From Chalara sp. BL73 (lineage: Eukaryota; Ascomycota; Leotiomycetes; Helotiales), in contig CAKJVC010000191.1 of assembly GCA_918026815.1 (NCBI GenBank), positions 62,001 to 126,000 on the forward strand: a stretch of 64,000 nucleotides of DNA. Direction: 5' to 3'. The first letter of the stretch is position 1; each line of letters starts with the position of its first letter. Position numbers and translations under genes: made by a program. Below, one piece after another: positions 11,238 through 23,992 of this stretch. Under the pieces are notes generated by a model. The model saw only the letters and a program-made list of their open reading frames with translations, had not been told where the DNA came from and did no database searches.

Positions 11238-14200
11238 ATGATAGCTGAATCTACGAGAGCAGGAAGCATATCTGGCGGGATGGGCACATTATCACCGGGG
11301 TGAGTTGGCTTGGAATATCATGCAATACATCTTTGCCACTAACAAGAAGTAGCAGCATAGGAAATGATCGAGAACTACGAAAAACCAGCTGGTTATTAGC
11401 TATTTCGAATCTCAAGGAAGTACTGAAGAGGATATCACCAGTTTCTGGTGCGAAAGCTAGCAGAAAACATACTTTTCAATCGCTGGAACAGGCAATTAAC
11501 AGTACGAAACTTGATGGAAGCTCCCCATGCAAGCTTAATGCACAAAGGTAAGTGATCGTCTCCAAACTTAGCTAAATGGCTCTGCTGATCTCTCAATAGT
11601 GATATCCTTCCTTTCCTAAGGATTCTAGAAACTACGGCCGATATGTTTTTGGAAACTATGGCGCCTAGCAAAACGGCTTTGTATTTCTTTCTAGGGACAC
11701 TACAGTGCACCATTGAGGTAAGCATCCCCAGCTCTTAACTCCAACAGAAAGAATGAATCGGGCGAAAAAAGAATACTCAGTCTAGTGTATTGACATCCCG
11801 AAGATGACACAACAATACCCCAAATACTGGCAAGGCTTTGTTGATTTGCTCAGAGAAGGCCGGCAAAAGCTCCAGAAACTTGAAGCCGCAACGAAGTGGC
11901 TTAGAGAGGATCCTGATGACCCCGGTAGATATAACTTGCTAGGAGATACCATCTCTGCTGTTTTCCTCATCCTACTTGAGCTCTTTGTGGATATTCTATC
12001 AACGATGAGGAGGAATCCTTTTGGTTCGCTTGATGTGGATCCGGCTTACATCGGTAATTACTAATCTCAATAGGGGCATTCGAAGACAATTGGACAAGGA
12101 CTAGGGAAAATGCAATGAAGAGAATGGGGAAAGATATCTTTCACTTTTCCGAGATGGTTGTACATCAAGCTGAACTGAGAAATAGGACCCTGGCATCTGC
12201 ACAGCCAGACCAGTCTTCATCTACAGAGAATGGAGTTACGTTTCCCCTGAAAGTACTGCCGTGGCCCGCCTACAATGGGTTTTTCGGGAGGGAGGAGATC
12301 TTGGCGGAGTTAGCAGAGAAGTTGGGACTTGAAAATTTCAATCAAAGAGGGTCTGGCGATGTCCAATCTGTTCTCCTACATGGCACTGGTGGCGTTGGAA
12401 AGACCCAAATTTCGAGAGCTTTTGCGCACAGAAATACCGTTGGATTTGATGCTATATTCTGGGTGAGGAGCGACACCGAAGTAAACATAATGGCAGACTC
12501 CACACGGATTGCATTAAGTTTAAATCTTCCTGGAGCGAACGCCGACTCACAAACGGGTAGTTGGTTCATCGTGACCAGGTGGCTCCACGAGCAAGAATCT
12601 TCCCCCAAAGGTCAGTCCGTATTCCATGCTAATAAAATCAGCTTAACCCTGTAGGTAAACGATGTCTTATTATATATGACAATTGTGACGACATTAACGA
12701 CATCTATCCAAAGTACGTTCCTACGACGAAATGCTCGGTCCTGATCACAAGTCGCCATAATTCTGCTAAACTAGCTGACTCGTCTATCTTACAAGTTCTT
12801 CCATTCGATCGCCTCAGTGGTCTAAAACTCATGAAAAGATTATTGTATCACGGCAAAGAAGGAGAAGACAAGATACTCTCATCGAGCGAAGACAAGGCCT
12901 TACAGGAGCTTCTGGAAAAGGTCGACAGACTTCCCTTGGGAATTCACGTCATGGTAGCATTAATGATTCCACGCATGAATGAAAAACGCCGCCATCCAAT
13001 CCGAGATTTTAGCAAGTTCTATGAAGAACACTCTCGGCAGTTGCTAATCCGAGCTCCGCGGAAGACGGACTACGACCGGGACTTAGACAGAGCGGTAGGT
13101 GAGAAGCATATTCTGGATAATATATGGCACCTCAGCTTCACAAGTTTGGATGAGAAAGCACTATCAGTCCTAGGCATGCTTGCATTTTTTGCTCCCAACG
13201 ATATCTCCATATCCTGGTTCGATCTAGGCTCCAAGGAAATCCCACCCACCCATAAAGTTCTTTCTGTTTGTAGAAGCCTATTTGAGTAGGTTTAAAAGTA
13301 CAATAAGCATGTTGGGCTGGCTTTTCTGACTTTATGGAAGGATTGAGTGTGCGATTATAGACCTGCAAGGCGCGGCATTGATTAGCAAAGACATCGACGA
13401 AAGTGTCACCGACAGCGATTCCGGCGCAAGTAGCAATATAGTTATGACACCAAGTACTGACAGTATATGTGCCGAATCAGAAGAAGATTTTGAGGACTTC
13501 AACTCTGACTCGGATCTGGGAGAAAACTCTTCTGATACTGGGATCAATTCAGCGAAGGTATCCCTCCACCGTCTGGTTCAAGAAGCCGTCATATACAGTA
13601 GAAAGCCGGCAGATTGCCAGGCAATATCTGATGCTGCCATTCGCGTCATGTATGAGGCATTCCCAAAGCAAGAAGCTGGCATGACTATGGAAAGTCAAGT
13701 CGAGACATGCTCGCGACTCACACCACACATTTTATCCCTGGTTCGCCGTCATCAAGAATTAGGTCATGGAACACCAAATCCAGTGGTCCCATCCGGTGAG
13801 CTCATTCACTTGCTCAAACACTGTATCTGGTAGGTAACAATCTGCTCTTACTATATATGCTTAACACTACCTGCGTGTAGGTATTTGTACGAAACAGGCG
13901 ATGACACAACGGCCCTCCAACTCCTCGAATTCGCCTACGAAGCCATCGACCGAGTCAGCATGGACAAAACCTCTGAATTCTACGCCGACCTTCAATACAA
14001 AGCCGGAAGCGTCTACATGAATTGGGGTTACCTCACCAAATGCCGTCAAGTATGGGAAGAAGCTCGACATATCCTTAAAGTCAAGCGAGCAGCAGGAAGC
14101 AAATCTGCAAAACAACAACTCACGTGGCTCTTAATGGCAATGGGTAACCTAGAAACAGCTGACGGGAATTATGAAACTGCGTTATTACTATTCATTCAAT

Positions 14201-15014
14201 CCGATGAGGAGAGATTGAAGGATGATAAGGATAACATGTGGAGACACGCTATCTCAAATATGAATCTTGGGAGGCTGTATTATATTATGGGGGATTATGA
14301 AAAAGCAATGCAGAAATATAGAGAGTGTAAGAAGGGGTTTCTTCCAAAGTCCCCTTCCATGGCTATGTAGGCTCACCTTCTCCTTCCTTTCATCTCGAAT
14401 TTGATAAACAGTGTTGAGAAATGGTTTTGACTAGACTAGTGTTGAATACGCCTACGGGGATGTCGAGTTTGCACGAGGGAATCATGTTAGAGCAAGGGAA
14501 CATTATTTCGAAGCCGTAAGCTCCTTCCAAGCTTCCGGAACCAACCCTGCTACCCTCGCATCTTGCTACACCAAATTAGCTCGTGTGGAACTTCAGGAGA
14601 GTAATCCCCAGCTTGCTTTGTACGCCCCTCCCTTTCTTCCGCGCTTCTACCTTCTCTTGTCCCACTCACCTTCTCCATCTGCATTGCTATTTAAGCCCAC
14701 CACCACCATATTCCCCATTCTCCAAGAACCCAAATACATCTCATAATAATATTAGGAAACACATCCACCGCGCCCGCCAACTTGCAAAACTCCACTCCCA
14801 CTCCCAAGGCGACCAAGCTCGAATCTTGCATATCACGTCCACCATCCAGAGAGTATTAGGTAAAGATGCTGAAGCGGAGGCGTCAGCTAGATTAGCGGAA
14901 CAGCAGAGGTTAAGGCTCAAGGCGATTCTAGAAAGTAGGGGACAAGTTGAGAAAGCGGTTTGGGATGAGAGTGAGAGCAGGTGGGATGAATTGGTTTGCT
15001 TTTTTTGGAGATAA
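11238..15014 (+). CDS. STAND protein: NB-ARC ATPase with TPR repeats
   Basis: A ten-exon gene (11238-11299, 11347-11547, 11600-11717, 11786-12023, 12074-12610, 12655-13285, 13341-13829, 13881-14366, 14440-14619, 14756-15014) gives 1066 residues. Order of parts: a helical fungal STAND N-terminal domain (about 30-240); an NB-ARC module with Walker A GTGGVGKTQ, Walker B CLIIYDNCDD, the SVLITSR motif and a GLPLA-like VDRLPLGIH; an acidic Ser/Asp/Glu-rich stretch; the block SLHRLVQEAVI; then TPR-like helical repeats (for example GRLYYIMGDYEKAMQKYREC) to the end. Fungal NB-ARC-TPR proteins are NLR-like receptors thought to act in non-self recognition and cell-death control; this role is inferred. 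Exon 5's upstream donor (GTTCGC at 12024) is weak. The second in-frame ATG at 11280 is an alternative start. A RIP-like relic of exon 8 lies at 15.7 kb. Confidence 0.85.
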
Positions 15015-15696
15015 ATTGGAATGGAGAGGAAGAGGTCAGTGGCTGTTATGGAGAAGGCCATACTACGACGAGCTAGCGGTTTTGAAATGAAAGTGCAGAC
15101 TAAATATCTAAATAAAATCAGGAGAAACACATGTGTAACATGTTTTACATCTACGATTTACGAGACTGTCTGGCTTGTGTTCTTTCTACTCACTCTTAGT
15201 TCAAATTCAATCATAAATCTCCACATTATTACTCAACCTGTGTTCCTTTTCTTTATCAATGCAACCAATTACAGCAAGCACCCATGAGGTAGGCTTCTGT
15301 TTCAAAACAAAGCTGAGTTATTGGCACACAACATATACGATCCTTGACCAGCTCAAGACCAGCAAGCCCTGGAGAAAAGTTAGATTATGAAAGCCTTCTA
15401 AACAATAAAATCTGCACCATGACTATATCCCGTACTGAATGCGACAATAACGCTAACAACTGAAATACCTAGCCCGCAGATGTACAAGATAACACCCGCA
15501 TTCAATCTGGTGATCGGTAGTGAAGGACGACAGGAAGAACCGTTGCATATTTAACTGCTTCACGGCCTAGGAGGAAGTATAACTTAATACGGCCAAATTT
15601 CTGTTTAGAAGAATTTCTAGGTAGGACCAACGCAAGAGTAGCGGTGACGATTACAGTAAGGTGATAGATTTTAAACGGTTGGGGGATGATAAATCC
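15015..15696. other. Intergenic region, no gene seen
   Basis: This spacer follows the STAND stop codon. Short frames only. Composition becomes more AT-rich toward the relic that follows. Confidence 0.4.
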
Positions 15697-15965
15697 GCAC
15701 AGAAGAAAGAAACAAAAACAGGCGATGAAATAGCGGCCCTCAACTTTTCAAATTCGGTTATAAAGTTGTTGACTACATAGGCATAAATAAAATCCTCGAA
15801 TTTTACGCCAGTTTTTAATACAAACCCGGAAACGTTTATATAAATTGGAATTATTTTACTAAATATTGTTAAATATAAGAACAAGCTCTATATGGTTTTG
15901 AAGCCAAATAAGCAGCAGGAAGCAAGTCCGCAGAAAGACAAATCACATGGTTTTTAGAATAATGT
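15697..15965 (+). pseudogene. RIP-like relic of a STAND TPR segment
   Basis: About 265 bp align in register with 13885-14132, the TPR-coding exon 8 of the neighbouring STAND gene. Shared anchors include ACAGGCGATGA, CGGCCCTC, TTTTACGCC versus TTCTACGCC, and AGCAGCAGGAAGCAA. The differences are dominated by C-to-T with some G-to-A, and they create in-frame stops (TAG, TAA). The counterparts of the flanking exon sequence are not recognisable. This is what RIP leaves of a duplicated gene. It is not coding. Confidence 0.65.
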
Positions 15966-17214
15966 ATTTTCTTAAGGATACCAATCTCTTTCTTTGTCTT
16001 TTCTTTTGATGAAACAGTACTCCATCTAAGTCGACGCCTCTCAGAGAAGCGTAGTAAAAATTTGAACGTAACGGAGTAGTCATCTCTCTCAAGACTCTAT
16101 GCTAATTTGACCTTGCTATAGGTGCCTCTGGCCTCCTCGTCATTGCGATATATCAGCCTCTGGTCTAGTAGCAAAGTCCTGCCCGACTTCTGCTAAGAGC
16201 AGGCTGTCACGAATCCAATTCCTGGTGTCGCGATATCGACCGATAAGAGGGTTCTATTACAAGCATACTAAATTAAGGAGTGAAGGTGTTCTAGAGTATA
16301 AAGTTATTTGTACCTTTTGGATCATGTGCGTTTTGCTAAGCGAGGTCACTGACTTCAAAGCCGCAATTTGCACTTTACGAAAAGAGCACCTAACATAAGA
16401 AGTGGACTTTGTATAGTCATTTACTTACTAATATCTAAGGCCTTACGGTAATCTTATCATATGGTTACGCTGGTCGAGGTTAAGGCCTGGCTAGAAGATA
16501 ACTCCGATTCGGAAGCCGTTCACGTGATGGCAGAACCCCTGAGGCTTTGCTGGATGAGGAAATCAGTACTACGACAGATACCTTTAATCTAGCATATTTC
16601 AACTACAACGAATATAGAACTTTGCAACTAGATATGGCATTATCTATAAGCGCTTTTTGATCGAAATCCTTAATAAATGGATAAAACCTCATCGTGACCT
16701 TCACCCTATATTACAAACTTGAGAAAAAAGAGGGAGGAAAAAAAAGAAAAAAAGGAGTTGGTACGAGCTTCTTGCAAAAATATTTTTAGAGCTACTTATA
16801 AGTAAAAAGGAAATCCTTAATAAATTCATTAAATCTTATCTTTACCTTGAATTTATATTTTATACTTGACTACTACTTAGTAAAGTGTTAGAATTAAAGG
16901 CCGCTGGCCTCGCCGTAGGTTAAGGAAGTTATTAAGGTGGCAAAGAGGAATCTTTGCGGCGGGTGTGAGGGCTATACCGAGAGGCGGGGGCTGTGCCAGC
17001 GATTAGGCAGATCAATTGGCAGACTTATAGTGTAAAAATCTATATTACAACCAATTTCCTTTTGGAGAAGGGGAATAATAGCTCACATAGGACTTCTCAA
17101 ACTAAGCATAATTCCTATATTCCTATTGACCCGCCAAAACACTTCGAACCGCTGGCGAGGTACCAGATTCTTTGCTTGATTTTTCTCCGAGATATTTCCC
17201 GACGTGTTGCCACT
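15966..17214. other. AT-rich decayed region, no gene
   Basis: There is no supported gene here. The frame upstream of the next gene stays open from about 16993, but without matching protein character, so I start that gene at 17215. The purine-rich tract at about 16720-16760 is low complexity. The region probably continues the decayed sequence around the STAND relic. Confidence 0.4.
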
Positions 17215-18710
17215 ATGGCCCACTATATTGCCGGCTTCCAGATTCTGAACAATTTGAACTACACCGCAAACTGCACGATCGCTACTCTTTGGCACCAAAA
17301 CCAAACACAGATGCTTGCATGGCATAAACAGGAGTATGTGGGCGTTGACTATAACATGCTGAATGCTGCTTTCATAGCTAGCGCGTGGCCGCCACAGGAG
17401 GATGCGACTAAGGTAGAGATGAACGGCTTCTATGACGCCATATACACAACAAATTTTGGATCGTGGATTCAGGTAGCACTTACGGCTATTGAGGCTAACT
17501 GCCTCGGCCCTGCTCTGGCGGAAATGGCCACAAGTCCTTCGGCTCTGGATTCAACTATAGGATTGGAGTTTCTGCGGCATGCATGGCCGTACGACGCTTC
17601 TGGCATCACTGACGAAACTCTGAGAGCTTGGGTTCGTATAGCAGTACAGACTTTCAATATTGTAGAAGGAGCTGCTACGGTGTGTGAGCAGTGCTTACCT
17701 CAGCTGTGTAAAGCTATGGAATTTGATGTAGATACGGATATTGATGGTATTGGTGTAAGTATTTACTCGGCCAGGTCAAATGTACAAGTGACTGACACAT
17801 AAGCAGATAATGATCGCTTACACAATCGTGTGGGCCTATGTCCTCACTGGTGCCGTAATTAGATTGATTAATGCTTCCAAGACCCGAAAGTTCTCTGAAA
17901 CCCTTTGCAAGGCTGCAGAGACAGCTTACAAGATCCTTATCGGCCTCTGCGTGTTGCTCGTATTTGGCCTATCAACTGCCGGATTTATCATTCTTAAGAA
18001 GCTTACCTCCTACTATGAATGCTTGATGATCGGGCATGCTGTCCTCCTTTCCGTCCTTGCCCTTGCCAGCACTCTTCTTATGGTATCCGAACATGGCTTT
18101 GAAGAAAATATCGACTAAGTCAATCGCTGGCTTCTGGTTCCAATTTTCGGCATCACGAGTGCAACGTCTATTGTGATAATCACTAAACTTGCTGCCTTCA
18201 AGCCAGGAATTTACAGCGACGAAGCGTGCATGAAAGCTGCCATGTCGAGAGCGCTATTTCACCCACGGACTTGGTCGTGGGCACTACTGATCTTGCTAGT
18301 ATTGGTTTCCTTAGTTGCGTCTTGGATCTGGCTGGCTCCACAGGCCATAAGAAGGCGCATAAATTTACACCAGAGTGTACCCTTGGTCGCACTAGTCTTC
18401 GGTGTGATGATGGTGACCTTCGACATTGTGATGATGTGGATAATGCGGACAAATATGCACAACATTACTGGCGTTCAGGCAGGCAACAACTGGGGTATTG
18501 GGCAGATCCTGGCTATTTTGGGACTCACAACTGTGCCAGTGCCATTTGTAATAGCTTTCTTAATAGCTTTCGTCAAGGGGGTGGTAAGCTTAATCAGTCA
18601 CATCATTCTTATATGGGCACTTGCAGGATGATCACTACAATGACGTAAATTATCCCCCATGTATCGTAGTTACAAGAGGCTCCGCTGATGGAGGAGAATC
18701 TAGATTCTAA
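17215..18710 (+). pseudogene. Multi-pass membrane protein gene with internal stop
   Basis: The exons 17215-17754, 17807-18583 and 18627-18710 would encode about 466 residues. A soluble N-terminal half of some 180 residues is followed by several membrane segments, such as MIAYTIVWAYVLTGAVIRLI, ILIGLCVLLVFGLSTAGFII, TWSWALLILLVLVSLVASWI and LAILGLTTVPVPFVIAFLIA. I do not recognise the family; proteins with a Cys-rich, WHQ-containing N-half and five or more helices occur in Pezizomycotina without known function. An in-frame TAA at 18116-18118 interrupts the frame between two membrane-rich parts, and the frame continues cleanly afterwards (VNRWLLVPIFGIT). No intron with usable borders removes it. 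A single C-to-T change of CAA would give this stop. The gene is either a recent pseudogene or makes a truncated protein of about 283 residues, unless the base is a sequence error. Confidence 0.6.
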
Positions 18711-19788
18711 ACTACCTAAAGTTATATATTAAGATTCTATGTAATTAGTTGGTGGGCTGTCGGCAGGAGGCTGTAGGACGTAAGCCGGGGGACGCGGTTA
18801 AGGGGAACAAGGGGAAAGATTGGTTTTGTGGAGTAGAGGGCTTATATAACGGAACGCCTACGAGTTGCGGTTGTCTTGCCTATGAACTGTACACACGACT
18901 CGATTGCTTTGAACGTATAGTTAGGTAAACTTCCGGGTGTTTCTTCAGGTGTATTTTGCTTGTCTAGCCCATAATCAGCTACAAAACATTCGTTCATTTA
19001 TCAGTGAGAAATATCTGTATCAAATTATGTAGACCGCCCATAAATTATGGTACTCTCTCCATCTAAACTTATAGGATACCCTCCATCGCACTTGATATTT
19101 TCTCCAGGCCAGAGAATCATCAAAAAACTCTTCGACTTAGAGATAGAGTTAATAAATATCAAGTATATAATCTATGGCCCTAATCCAATGGCATGTTTCA
19201 GGGCCTGGCAATTCTTGACTGGATTTGCGTTCTCAGAACTCAAAGTTCAAGGGAAACTAATTTTGCATGGGACATAGAATTCGACAATAAACAGCATAAG
19301 TAGGAACATAGATGACGTGTATACCTTGCTGATCGGATTGAAGAGGAAATATATAAGGCATTCCATCTGTTCAAACTAGATTTAGAGGATCGATCAGTGG
19401 CTGTCCATAAGGGGCATATACAGTTGACTTCGAAAGTAACTTGTAAATCATCATCCAAGGTCCTGCACGCTAAGTAACTCTCTATTCCCAGCTCAAAAAA
19501 CACTGCCCAGTATATAGGCTATCGAACCTACTGATATATTACTAAAGAATGGATCTGTGATCTATGAAAAGGTTGTGCAAAAGGGTTCCTGCGGAGATAA
19601 AAAGAAAGCACAAAGACTGCATTTACCACTGCATCAAATATTTCGTTTTCACTTTACTCCCTACGATTATGGGACATGCAATTCACATCTCATCTTCTAT
19701 TCCTACACATGATTTCGCTTGATGAAAACTCCCATCCAGAATAATCCGGATATTGACGCCAGATCTCCCATTCCTCATAAATGCACAA
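18711..19788. other. Intergenic region, no gene seen
   Basis: About 1.1 kb between the broken membrane-protein gene and the 3' end of nup120. Only short frames on both strands (for example 19047-19277 plus, 19240-19503 minus), none with recognisable features. Confidence 0.45.
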
Positions 19789-22700
19789 CTACAGAATATC
19801 AACATCCATTGCGTCCGCACCAGTAAATGTGAACTGATTATTTTCAATAGCCGCAACCCGATCCAGCTCGGCTTGATACTCCTTCCTAACATCATTGAGC
19901 GTGACCACTCTGCGTTTTGGCTTCTCATTCTTCACGCCACCGATTGTCTTCTTGATTGGTGGCTCTTCGGAAAGTATCCATGCGTGCTTTGGATCCACGC
20001 AACTTAGGGCATTGATAAGCGCCACATATTGCTGCTCGAGTCCCGAATCGTCACCAAAGGCTTGCAATCGTTGTAAGCGTTCCAAAGAGACAGCGGCTGC
20101 ACCGCGGAAGTCATTCCGCTTGACGCGCCACGCATAGAGGATCTTATGGTATGGAATGCCAGCAGTGACGTCGACAATGCTGTGACATTTCTGGGCAAGA
20201 ATCTCATCAACAGCGTCCTGGAGATTGATGAAAGGTAAAGATATGAGTTGAGAGACGTGTGAAGTTTCGCACATCTTACTGATAAGGGTACGAAGAGACG
20301 AGTGTTGAATGGCGGCGTCGGTGAAGAGCGAGATGGTGGAATGCGCGAGGTCGTAGCGGGATGTTTGAACAGCGGCATTGAAGAGACGGCTGTGCATTTC
20401 TGTTCGAAGTTGTTTGATTGATACGTCTTCTGTTCCAGGTTTGAGGAATTGTAAAGCGAGACGAGCAAAGTCAATGACAAATGAATAGGTTTTCTCTCTT
20501 TCGTAAAGAGCGACGATGTGTGAATAATATTGTGGCAGTCCTGCGTTTAGAAGATTGCGCTCTGTCTCGTCAAGATAACCTGCGCTTCGGAAGTCTGCAC
20601 GCTTGTGTCGGTCTGGTACACCTGTTTGAGAGTTAGTGTTATTTTTATAGTGAACAGGAGTTCATCTTACCTATGCCATATGCAGCCTTCTTGAACAATC
20701 TGGATGCCGTTGAAGCATCGTTCGCAGAAAGAAACGTTCTTCCCTGAACATATATATCGAAAGGATTCTGAAGCGTGAACCGAGAAAATTCCAGGGCTAA
20801 GTCATGTCGGCCATTCCTCAACAAGAAGCATTGTGTGAGTGATGGCTGAACCTCGTACTTGCTCTCTGGGTCGCAGATCTGAATTAATATTTCCGTAATC
20901 ATTTCCATCATTGATTCTTTGCGTTTTATGTCATGTCCATAAAGATGACGAAGCACACCTTCCAGAACAGTTACCGTTTCTACAGTCGGCGTGGCGGTCT
21001 TCACGATACCATCAGATTGTTCTCCAGGAAAACTAGAGCGATCCTTTGGCAAAGGCAAACTTATTTGTGTAGTTGCAAGCCAGTTTATGAGCTCAAGTCT
21101 CTTGAAATTAGTAAGAAGATCTCGAAAAACAGCTGCGGTATCAAAGCCGATTCCATCCTCATTGTGATTCACCTCCGACTCAATGAGAATCAATAATATC
21201 AATTGATCGAGACAGACGTTTCGGAGTAGCTCGACTGTCTCTTGTACGCCTTTGACGACCAGCTTATTACCAAATTCTGACATTGGCAACAGATGTTGTT
21301 GTACCATTGGCTCCTCATTTTTGGTCATTAATCGGAACAGCGCTTGGAAAATCTCGAGAGTAACATATTTGAACGAGCCTCCTAGGTTTAATCTAAGATG
21401 TTCGAACTCCTCATCGCTAATTTGGTTGGCGAAATCAAATTTGTCATACAAGGCTGTTAACCTTACGGGGTCGATGAGTGATGCTTCCTCAAACAGTTCA
21501 CCTCTCAGTCCGGTATTGCAGGTTTGGAGCATTTGATCAGAAAGAGAACTCCGAAAGCCGGCCGCAGCTTTGAGTAGTGGCACTAAAACCTCTGTCTCTC
21601 TGTTAAGAATTTTCGGACTTCCCCGTGATCCGATTTCCTGGGTCTGATTGTGCCACAACAGCTCGAAACTACTACAAGCTCGGACAGCTGTGATTCCATC
21701 TGCCAACACCACCCATGGCATACCATCTTGTGGATCAACAGATAATGATAGAGCTTCACCACGTTGTTTGTCTAGCTCAAGGAGAAGACGGTAAAAACGA
21801 TGCCATTGTTCTTCTGTCGCCAAACGAAATTGGTCATACTGTATCGAACCACTTTCTTGATTCAAATGTACGGTGGAGGCAATGATGGCGCACATTCTCT
21901 CTGGTAGGGATCCCGCCTTGCGAGACGCTTCCTTGGATTCTCCGATTCCACGTTCATAAATAGCGAGACCAGTTTCAATAGTCGCTGCGGTAAATTTCCC
22001 CGGAGTCAGGATGAATTGTAGCCATTTATCGGTCATATCAGCAGGATCTCCGGGTATTATCCTGGGAAAGCTGGCTTCTCGTAGCGTCTCCTGGGCCATT
22101 ATAGTCCAGCCAAACTTCCATGATTCACGTACATTTTTAACAGACGAGTTCGAAGAAAAGGTGAGATTCTGCACTCGGTATGTTATGTTATTCTTCCATA
22201 GCACCCATACGTCGTACGTGTCTAGGCTTTCAATCACCGCAAAGTCGGCCAAAGTCCATAGATCTGACGTAGGTGTTTGGGGCTCTAGCCTGTTGTTAGG
22301 AAAGTAGTCTGTCACCTGCAGCTCACCACCTGGTGCGGCTTGTACATTCCAGAATTTAAACTCGCCAGTACCAAGAGGAGAGTATGTAACACAAAGCGCG
22401 CTCTCCTCACTACTATGGCCATATACCTTTACTAGCTGTGAATATGACGGGTGAATAACCTGTTTCGGTGCTTCGCTGGTTTCTAGGTCTTGATTCAATA
22501 TATCGCCCGCGTAGACGATCTTGCCGGTTTGAAAATTCCAAACACGGAGCTTGTGATCCAGAGAAACCATAAATGCGTAACTTATTCCATCGATCATAAC
22601 AGAAGGTGTGGCAATTGAAGTAGCTGCCGCAAATTCGATGTTCCCACTTCCATACTTCATATGTGTTGGCGCACCTCCCCAACGTATCATACTCCTGAGG

Positions 22701-23380
22701 CTGAGGCTACCTTCACTATGTTGGGTTGCTGTCCATTCTGAGCCATCCGTGCCAGATCTTTTCATCAATCTTAGTAGCTCCCCATTGTATTGCGAGATCA
22801 ACAACTCGTCAGGGCTCAGAGCGGCTAATCTATGCGGAGCCTTGTGACCAATACCGAATGCTGAAGCAGTATATATTTTGCACCACTCTGTAACGTTATC
22901 TTCTGTACTCGACACCTTGCGAAAATAATCTGGGCGTAGTGCAAGGGTATAAAGGTGATGGGATTCCAACAGCACAAAGACGCTCAGGACGTCATGCTCT
23001 TCGGAGTCTGCAAAAGCAACACAGCCAGGGCGAATCGAGCTTGGGAAAGATAATCGTAGGGTTAAATTTGCAGCTGGTGTGTTTGTATGCCTGGACAGGT
23101 CTACCGATCTTATTGACAGAACCTTGCCATCCTCCAATACTCTCCATAGAAAGCTCTTAGGTGACTTGTGATATTGTCGGTGGAAAATGGATGCAGCCGT
23201 AGCTAAATGCTTCTGTCTGAAAGCATTCTCGTCCTCTGCAAGGGGGATCTCAGCAACCAAAGGCCGTTTCTGAGTACCCTTTGTCCATGATGTACCTGGC
23301 AAACGAAAATGGAGTGTAGAGCCTTGGGTTGAGGTATCGAGGTGGAGTCGGGTCTCCTTGTATGCAAAGTACGAAGCCAT
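19789..23380 (-). CDS. nup120: Nucleoporin Nup120 (Nup160 family)
   Basis: Two exons (23380-20671 and 20621-19789, minus strand) encode 1180 residues, the usual size for fungal Nup120. The protein is a scaffold of the Y-shaped Nup84/Nup107-160 complex of the nuclear pore. The N-terminal half reads as a beta-propeller (for example HRLAALSPDELLISQYNGEL and SLDHKLRVWNFQTGKIVYAG) and the C-terminal half as an alpha-solenoid. The 49-nt intron has clean GTAAGA and ACAG borders and a CACTAAC branch site, and it falls near YGIG/VPDRH. The last residues carry a basic stretch (KKTIGGVKNEKPKRRVV). The start ATG is at the only sensible position, and the N-terminal MASYFAYKETRLHLD resembles family starts. 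It is followed on the same strand, 612 bp upstream, by rad51. Confidence 0.93.
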
Positions 23381-23992
23381 CGTTAATATATTAACTGCTC
23401 TCCATCAATTTCATTATCCCTAGTCCGTGGTGGGAAGTGATTGCGATTGTCGCATCGCTATTGAAGAGACGCGTTTATTTTTCCAAGACCGCGAGCTGGA
23501 GGCTTCCTGCGGCTTTGTGCGGCCGCACGAGCCAAGCCCTGCAAGGATGAGCTACAAGATCCAACTTCGAAACCAAGCATTGAAATGTCATTTGCATATT
23601 AGAGGAAAGTTCCTCACAACTTATACTGGGCCAAAAAAAGGGCCTCTTCGCCTGATGTTGAGTGTTCCCTTAAGAAAAGTACACCTTTCCTTCGTCTATC
23701 GAGAGCCAATGTAAAAGAGAAATGTTGGCCCGATGCAATGAAATACCTAGTCAGAACGATCGAAACGTGACGTAGGCCAGATTGATTATCTGATTACATT
23801 TCTTAATCTAATCGAATACGCTATGCAGGACTCCGGTTCATAAACACATAAGCTAAAATCAGGGCACTTCTAGGCACCACTTTATCATACCACGACTTCT
23901 GAACTATGCAAAGCCCACCAATTATTGCCGTTTGTAGCATGAACGATCTCTTATCGGTTCATAGCTTAGTCCCCCTCATTCGGCGTTGACTT
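23381..23992. promoter_or_regulatory. Spacer between rad51 end and nup120 start
   Basis: These 612 bp must hold the nup120 promoter and the rad51 3' end. One short plus-strand frame (23427-23714) has no features. No gene is seen. Confidence 0.35.

Noticed and set aside
18083..18119. Possible 37-nt intron (GTATCC..CTAAG) that would remove the TAA at 18116
   Set aside because: It is very short and puts the downstream part out of the frame that encodes the remaining membrane segments.
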